This document shows positions 61,112-64,000 of a stretch of 64,000 nucleotides of DNA, piece by piece. Each line of letters begins with the position of its first letter. Position 1 is the first letter of the stretch. The stretch spans positions 434,028-498,027 of the forward strand of contig NZ_JAMQON010000003.1 in NCBI RefSeq assembly GCF_031624395.1, in the 5' to 3' direction. Origin of the DNA: Halomicroarcula saliterrae (GTDB lineage: Archaea; Halobacteriota; Halobacteria; Halobacteriales; Haloarculaceae). The notes beneath the pieces were generated by a model, which was not told where the DNA came from, made no database searches, and saw nothing but the letters and a program-made list of their open reading frames with translations. The position numbers and the translations under genes were made by a program.

Positions 61112-61166
61112 CACTTTCACTATCGGTGGCAAATGGTTAAGTGGTCTGCGAAGCTCGGTGAAAGTG
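61112..61166. promoter_or_regulatory. Inverted repeat at the orc1/cdc6 start
   Basis: CACTTTCAC at 61112-61120 is the exact reverse complement of GTGAAAGTG at 61158-61166, whose last base precedes the ATG at 61167. Between them lies a TATA-like GGTTAAG. It could be an operator or an initiator-binding pair. I see no longer origin-recognition-box array. Confidence 0.5.
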
Positions 61167-62294
61167 ATGAGCGACGACCCGGAAGAGGGAATGCTGGGGT
61201 GGGACGAGTCCGTCTTCAGGGACGAGCACGTCTTCGAGATAGACTGGGTCCCGGAGACGTTCAAACACCGCGAGACCCAGATGGAGACGCTGAAGTACGC
61301 GCTCCGTCCTGCCGTCCGGGGGTCCCGTCCGCTCAACGTCATCGCGCGCGGGCCGCCCGGGACGGGCAAGACCACCTCGACCCAGATCCTCTTCGACGAA
61401 CTGACCGCCCAGACGGACGTCCAGGCGGTCCGGGTCAACTGCCAGGTAGACTCGACGCGCTACGCCGTCTTCTCCCGGCTCTTCGCGGCTATCTTCGACT
61501 ACGAACCCCCGTCCTCGGGCATCTCCTTCAAGAAGCTCTTCTCCCAGATTACGGACAAGCTCGTCGAGGAGGACGAGGTGCTGGTGGTGGCGCTTGACGA
61601 CGTGAACTACCTCTTCTACGAGTCGGAGGCCAGCGACACGCTGTACTCGCTGTTGCGCGCCCACGAGGCCCACTCCGGCGCCCGGGTCGGCGTCATCTGT
61701 GTCTCCTCGGACCTCGAACTCGACGTCATCGAGGAACTAGACACCCGCGTCCAGTCGGTGTTCCGGCCCGAGGAAGTGTATTTCAACAAGTACGGGCAGG
61801 CCGAAATCGTCGACATCCTCGACGAGCGGGTCGAGCGCGGCTTTCACGAGGGCGTCGTCGGCCCCGCGGTGCTCGACCGGGTGGCCGAACTCACCGAACA
61901 GCAGGGCGGCGATTTGCGGGTGGGAATCGACCTGCTCCGGCGCGCGGGGATGAACGCCGAGATGCGGGCCTCCCGGAGCGTCGAACTCGAAGACGTGGAG
62001 TCGGCCTACGACAAGTCCAAATACGTCCACCTCTCGCGCCGATTACAGGAGCTCTCCGACTCCGAGCGGGCGCTGGTGGAGGTCATCGCGGCCCACGACG
62101 GGAAGCGCGCCGGCGATATCTACGAGGCGTTCAACGAGGAGAGCGGGCTGGGCTACACCCGCTACTCGGAGATAATCAACAAGCTCGACCAGCTCGGCAT
62201 CATCGACGCCGACTACACGGAGGTCGAGGGCCGGGGCCGCTCGCGCCAGCTGACGCTCAATTACGACGCCGACGCGGTGCTGGAACGGTTGTAG
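61167..62294 (+). CDS. Orc1/Cdc6 family replication initiator
   Basis: A 375-aa AAA+ protein of the archaeal Orc1/Cdc6 family, which binds origin DNA and loads the replicative helicase. Walker A is GPPGTGKTT at 62-70, Walker B VVALDDV with Asp144-Asp145, where many members have D-E. Sensor and lid segments follow, and the C-terminal winged helix is about residues 295-375 (GDIYEAFNEESGLGYTRYSE). Haloarchaea encode many paralogues, only some tied to active origins. The promoter region carries a 9-bp inverted repeat but no obvious origin array. Confidence 0.92.
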   Translation: MSDDPEEGMLGWDESVFRDEHVFEIDWVPETFKHRETQMETLKYALRPAVRGSRPLNVIARGPPGTGKTTSTQILFDELTAQTDVQAVRVNCQVDSTRYAVFSRLFAAIFDYEPPSSGISFKKLFSQITDKLVEEDEVLVVALDDVNYLFYESEASDTLYSLLRAHEAHSGARVGVICVSSDLELDVIEELDTRVQSVFRPEEVYFNKYGQAEIVDILDERVERGFHEGVVGPAVLDRVAELTEQQGGDLRVGIDLLRRAGMNAEMRASRSVELEDVESAYDKSKYVHLSRRLQELSDSERALVEVIAAHDGKRAGDIYEAFNEESGLGYTRYSEIINKLDQLGIIDADYTEVEGRGRSRQLTLNYDADAVLERL

Positions 62295-62330
62295 GGCCGC
62301 GGGACCGGCTTTCCCGTCCGGCCGCCGGGG

Positions 62331-63116
62331 TCACTCCAGTTGCTCGAACGTCTTCTCGGCCCATCGGACGGCGTAGTCGGCGTCGTGGTCCGCGTAGGCC
62401 GCCGTGTCCAGCGCCGCGAACGGCGCGGGCAGCTCCAGCCCGTGCTTGACGGCGCTGCAGGCCAGCTCCGCGGCGGCGGCGAAGTCGGTCTGACCGCGCG
62501 CGAGCTCGCCAGAGAGCTCCGAGAGCCGCGGCTCCAGCCGCTCGCCGGCGTCGGCCCACGCCGCGTAGACGGCCGGGAACGTCTCGGCCCACCCCTCGAA
62601 CGCCTCGCGGGTCTGTAACCCGAGGTAGGCGTCGTACAGCGCCACGGCGAGCTGGTAGGTGCCCGTCGCCCCGATGGCGGGGTCGGTGACGGCCGCGAGG
62701 TCCCGATAGCTGTCACCGAAGAACTCGACGAACTGCTCGGGCTCGTTCAGACTCGCCTCCACCAGCGCCTCGGCGACGAGGAAGTCGACGAAGGCGTCCG
62801 GCGAGGTTTCGAGGCGCGGTTTGACGATGACACAGGCCGGCTCGGTCTGGGTGGTCCAGGCGACGCCGCCGTCGCCGGGGAGTCCGACGGTGAACTCGCC
62901 CCCGACGTAGCGACGGAGCTGGTCCGGGGCGCTGTCGGGCACCCACGACGGGTCCAGCGCGAGCGGGTCGACCGACCGCGTGACGAGCAGCAGGTCCTCC
63001 GCGGCGGCGGGGTCCAGCGTCTCGAAGTCGGTCGCGCTGTTCAGGACGACGGCGTCGGGCGCGTAGGCGTCACGGACCGCGGCCGGGTCACCGTCGAGGG
63101 GTCGCTCCGTGAACAT
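62331..63116 (-). CDS. Haloarchaeal protein, unknown function
   Basis: A 261-aa acidic soluble protein. It starts MFTERPLDGDPAAVRDAYAP and is mostly helical, with a strand-rich part near 85-110 (GGVAWTTQTEPACVIVKPRL). It resembles a conserved haloarchaeal family without known role. The 31-aa membrane-peptide gene stops immediately before its ATG (TAG then ATG), so the two are made from one transcript. Confidence 0.75.
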   Translation of the reverse strand: MFTERPLDGDPAAVRDAYAPDAVVLNSATDFETLDPAAAEDLLLVTRSVDPLALDPSWVPDSAPDQLRRYVGGEFTVGLPGDGGVAWTTQTEPACVIVKPRLETSPDAFVDFLVAEALVEASLNEPEQFVEFFGDSYRDLAAVTDPAIGATGTYQLAVALYDAYLGLQTREAFEGWAETFPAVYAAWADAGERLEPRLSELSGELARGQTDFAAAAELACSAVKHGLELPAPFAALDTAAYADHDADYAVRWAEKTFEQLE

Positions 63117-63212
63117 CTACGCAGAGAACACGATGAGGTTCGCGATGATAGCGACCGAGAGCAGTGCGGATGCAGCGATTGTCCCGAGGACGATCTTCGT
63201 TGCCGTACTCAT
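63117..63212 (-). CDS. 31-aa single-helix membrane peptide
   Basis: A 31-residue frame, M-S-T-A-T-K-I-V-L-G at the start, almost wholly one hydrophobic helix, ending F-S-A. A strong TATA-like GGTTTAATGC lies about 27 bp upstream of its ATG, and its TAG is directly followed by the ATG of the next gene. Promoter and coupling make it likely to be a real small protein. Confidence 0.7.
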   Translation of the reverse strand: MSTATKIVLGTIAASALLSVAIIANLIVFSA

Positions 63213-63278
63213 GTGGGAGGCTATCGCAGGCCGGGCATTAAACCTTGAGAAAGGCGAGTGGCTGGCCAGTTCTGCCGC

Positions 63279-64000
63279 TCACTCCCTGCGGTCCTCGAAC
63301 GTCCCCTGCGGGACGGCGTCGTCGTCGCTGCCCGGCGCGGTGTCCTCGTCGTCGTCCGGGGTCGCGTACTCGCGGACGTACGCGAGCAGCTCCTCGGGCG
63401 TCGTCTCGACGCCCTGCCGGGCGAAGAAGTTCGCGACGTTGCGACAGTCCCGTTCGAGGAACTCCTCGGCGTTGGGGTGGTGGACCGTGACCGCCTGCCC
63501 GAGGTCGATGATGTACAGCTGCCCCTCGTGGAAGACGATGTTGTACTCCGAGAGGTCGCCGTGGACGAGCCCGGCGTCGTACAGCCGCCGGAGGTACTCC
63601 GTGACGACCTCGTAGGCCGTGTCGGGGTTCTCGATGTGGACCTCGCTCAGGCGCTTGGCGCGCCCCTCCTCCGTGCCCAGATACTCCATCACCAGGACGT
63701 TTCGCTCGACGGCGATGGGTTCGGGCGTGCGAACGCCGGCTCGCCGGGCGCGCTTGAGGTTCGAGGACTCCTTGCGGACCCACGCGGTGACGACTTTCTT
63801 CTTGTCGGAGCCGATGCCCTCGAAGCGGGGGTCGCCGTCGAGGTAGCCCCGCATATCCTTGAAATCGGAGGCGTTGATGCGGTAGATCTTCACCGCGACC
63901 TGACGGTCCCGCGGCTCCCCGCCGTCGTCGCCCGCCTGTTCCGACGTGCTCCACGCCTCGCTTCCCCCGGCGAGTGCGGTGTAGACGTTGGCCTCCTTCC
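63279..64000 (-). CDS. rio1: RIO-type serine/threonine kinase Rio1 (5' end outside window)
   Basis: The C-terminal 240 residues of a RIO1-family kinase, which acts in maturation of the small ribosomal subunit; the gene runs off the right edge. From the edge the frame reads K-E-A-N-V-Y, the flexible nucleotide-binding loop, then VAVKIYRINASDFKDMRGYL with the ATP-contacting Lys, the catalytic loop LVHGDLSEYNIV and the metal-binding IIDLGQAV. The part between the loop and V-A-V-K has an acidic haloarchaeal insert. A methionine at 63893 is internal, not the start. The tail is acidic. Confidence 0.93.
   Translation of the reverse strand, partial: KEANVYTALAGGSEAWSTSEQAGDDGGEPRDRQVAVKIYRINASDFKDMRGYLDGDPRFEGIGSDKKKVVTAWVRKESSNLKRARRAGVRTPEPIAVERNVLVMEYLGTEEGRAKRLSEVHIENPDTAYEVVTEYLRRLYDAGLVHGDLSEYNIVFHEGQLYIIDLGQAVTVHHPNAEEFLERDCRNVANFFARQGVETTPEELLAYVREYATPDDDEDTAPGSDDDAVPQGTFEDRRE

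Noticed and set aside
61056-61166. Replication origin beside orc1/cdc6
   Set aside because: The short region lacks repeated long origin-recognition boxes and an AT-rich unwinding element; only a 9-bp inverted repeat is present.

Overview
The window is a typical piece of a haloarchaeal chromosome (class Halobacteria; protein style suggests the Haloarcula/Halomicrobium side of the class, but that is only an impression). GC is very high, coding third positions are almost all G or C, and proteins are rich in Asp and Glu. Most genes are preceded by an archaeal TATA-like box 25-30 bp upstream of the start codon, which fits leaderless transcripts. Archaeal information-processing genes occur throughout: ribosomal protein L40e, Tsr3, aIF2-gamma, RpoE', Spt4, TBP, primase large subunit, Hjc, PCNA, RlmE, an Orc1/Cdc6 protein and Rio1. 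I see no rRNA, tRNA, CRISPR array, insertion sequence or prophage.

Layout. 1-0.5 kb is non-coding with a homopolymer edge, a long hairpin and a 57-bp tandem duplication. 0.5-14.8 kb holds housekeeping and redox genes (two MBL-fold hydrolases, L40e, an enolase-like protein, Tsr3, a peroxiredoxin with a very long acidic tail, Nudix, SerS, a cation/proton antiporter, thiolase, a PPOX-fold protein) and ends in a membrane protein with five DUF1508 repeats, divergent from an AAA+ ATPase. 16.3-20.1 kb holds UspA, a PhnP-like MBL protein and small membrane proteins. 20.4-23.3 kb is the conserved archaeal cluster aIF2-gamma / PIN / RpoE' / Spt4 / dephospho-CoA kinase. 23.4-31 kb holds a zinc-ribbon protein, tRNA G10 methylase, TBP, two MFS transporters, an epimerase and HisG.

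31-36 kb contains a degenerate M48-like membrane protein, an MTA/SAH deaminase, an acidic secreted repeat protein and S-adenosylhomocysteine hydrolase; the deaminase and hydrolase act on the same by-products of methylation. 36-42.4 kb holds PriL, a SWIM protein, Hjc, lipoproteins and PCNA. 42.7-46.9 kb holds secreted proteins, RlmE, and a ribbon-helix-helix/queuosine-precursor-transporter operon.

46.9-51.3 kb is the Tat export core: the fused double TatC (TatCt) divergent from the single TatC (TatCo). Four proteins in the window carry twin-arginine-type signals and are plausible clients. 51.3-56.2 kb holds a bat-type HTH regulator, an isolated NuoH, LarE, a MinD-like ATPase and a PQQ-propeller lipoprotein. 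56.3-64 kb holds a MutS-like ATPase with an N-terminal HhH region, an ABC exporter with a bat-type regulator, an Orc1/Cdc6 gene, a 31-aa membrane peptide gene, an uncharacterised protein and Rio1, which runs off the right edge.

I found no obviously new multi-gene defence or mobile system. The most unusual items are a ribbon-helix-helix-like N-terminal coding extension that has no normal start codon (28.6-28.7 kb), a 12-codon leader frame placed at the predicted transcription start of rlmE, duplicated 3' gene ends behind the thiolase and ahcY genes, a lone nuoH, and the five-repeat DUF1508 membrane protein.
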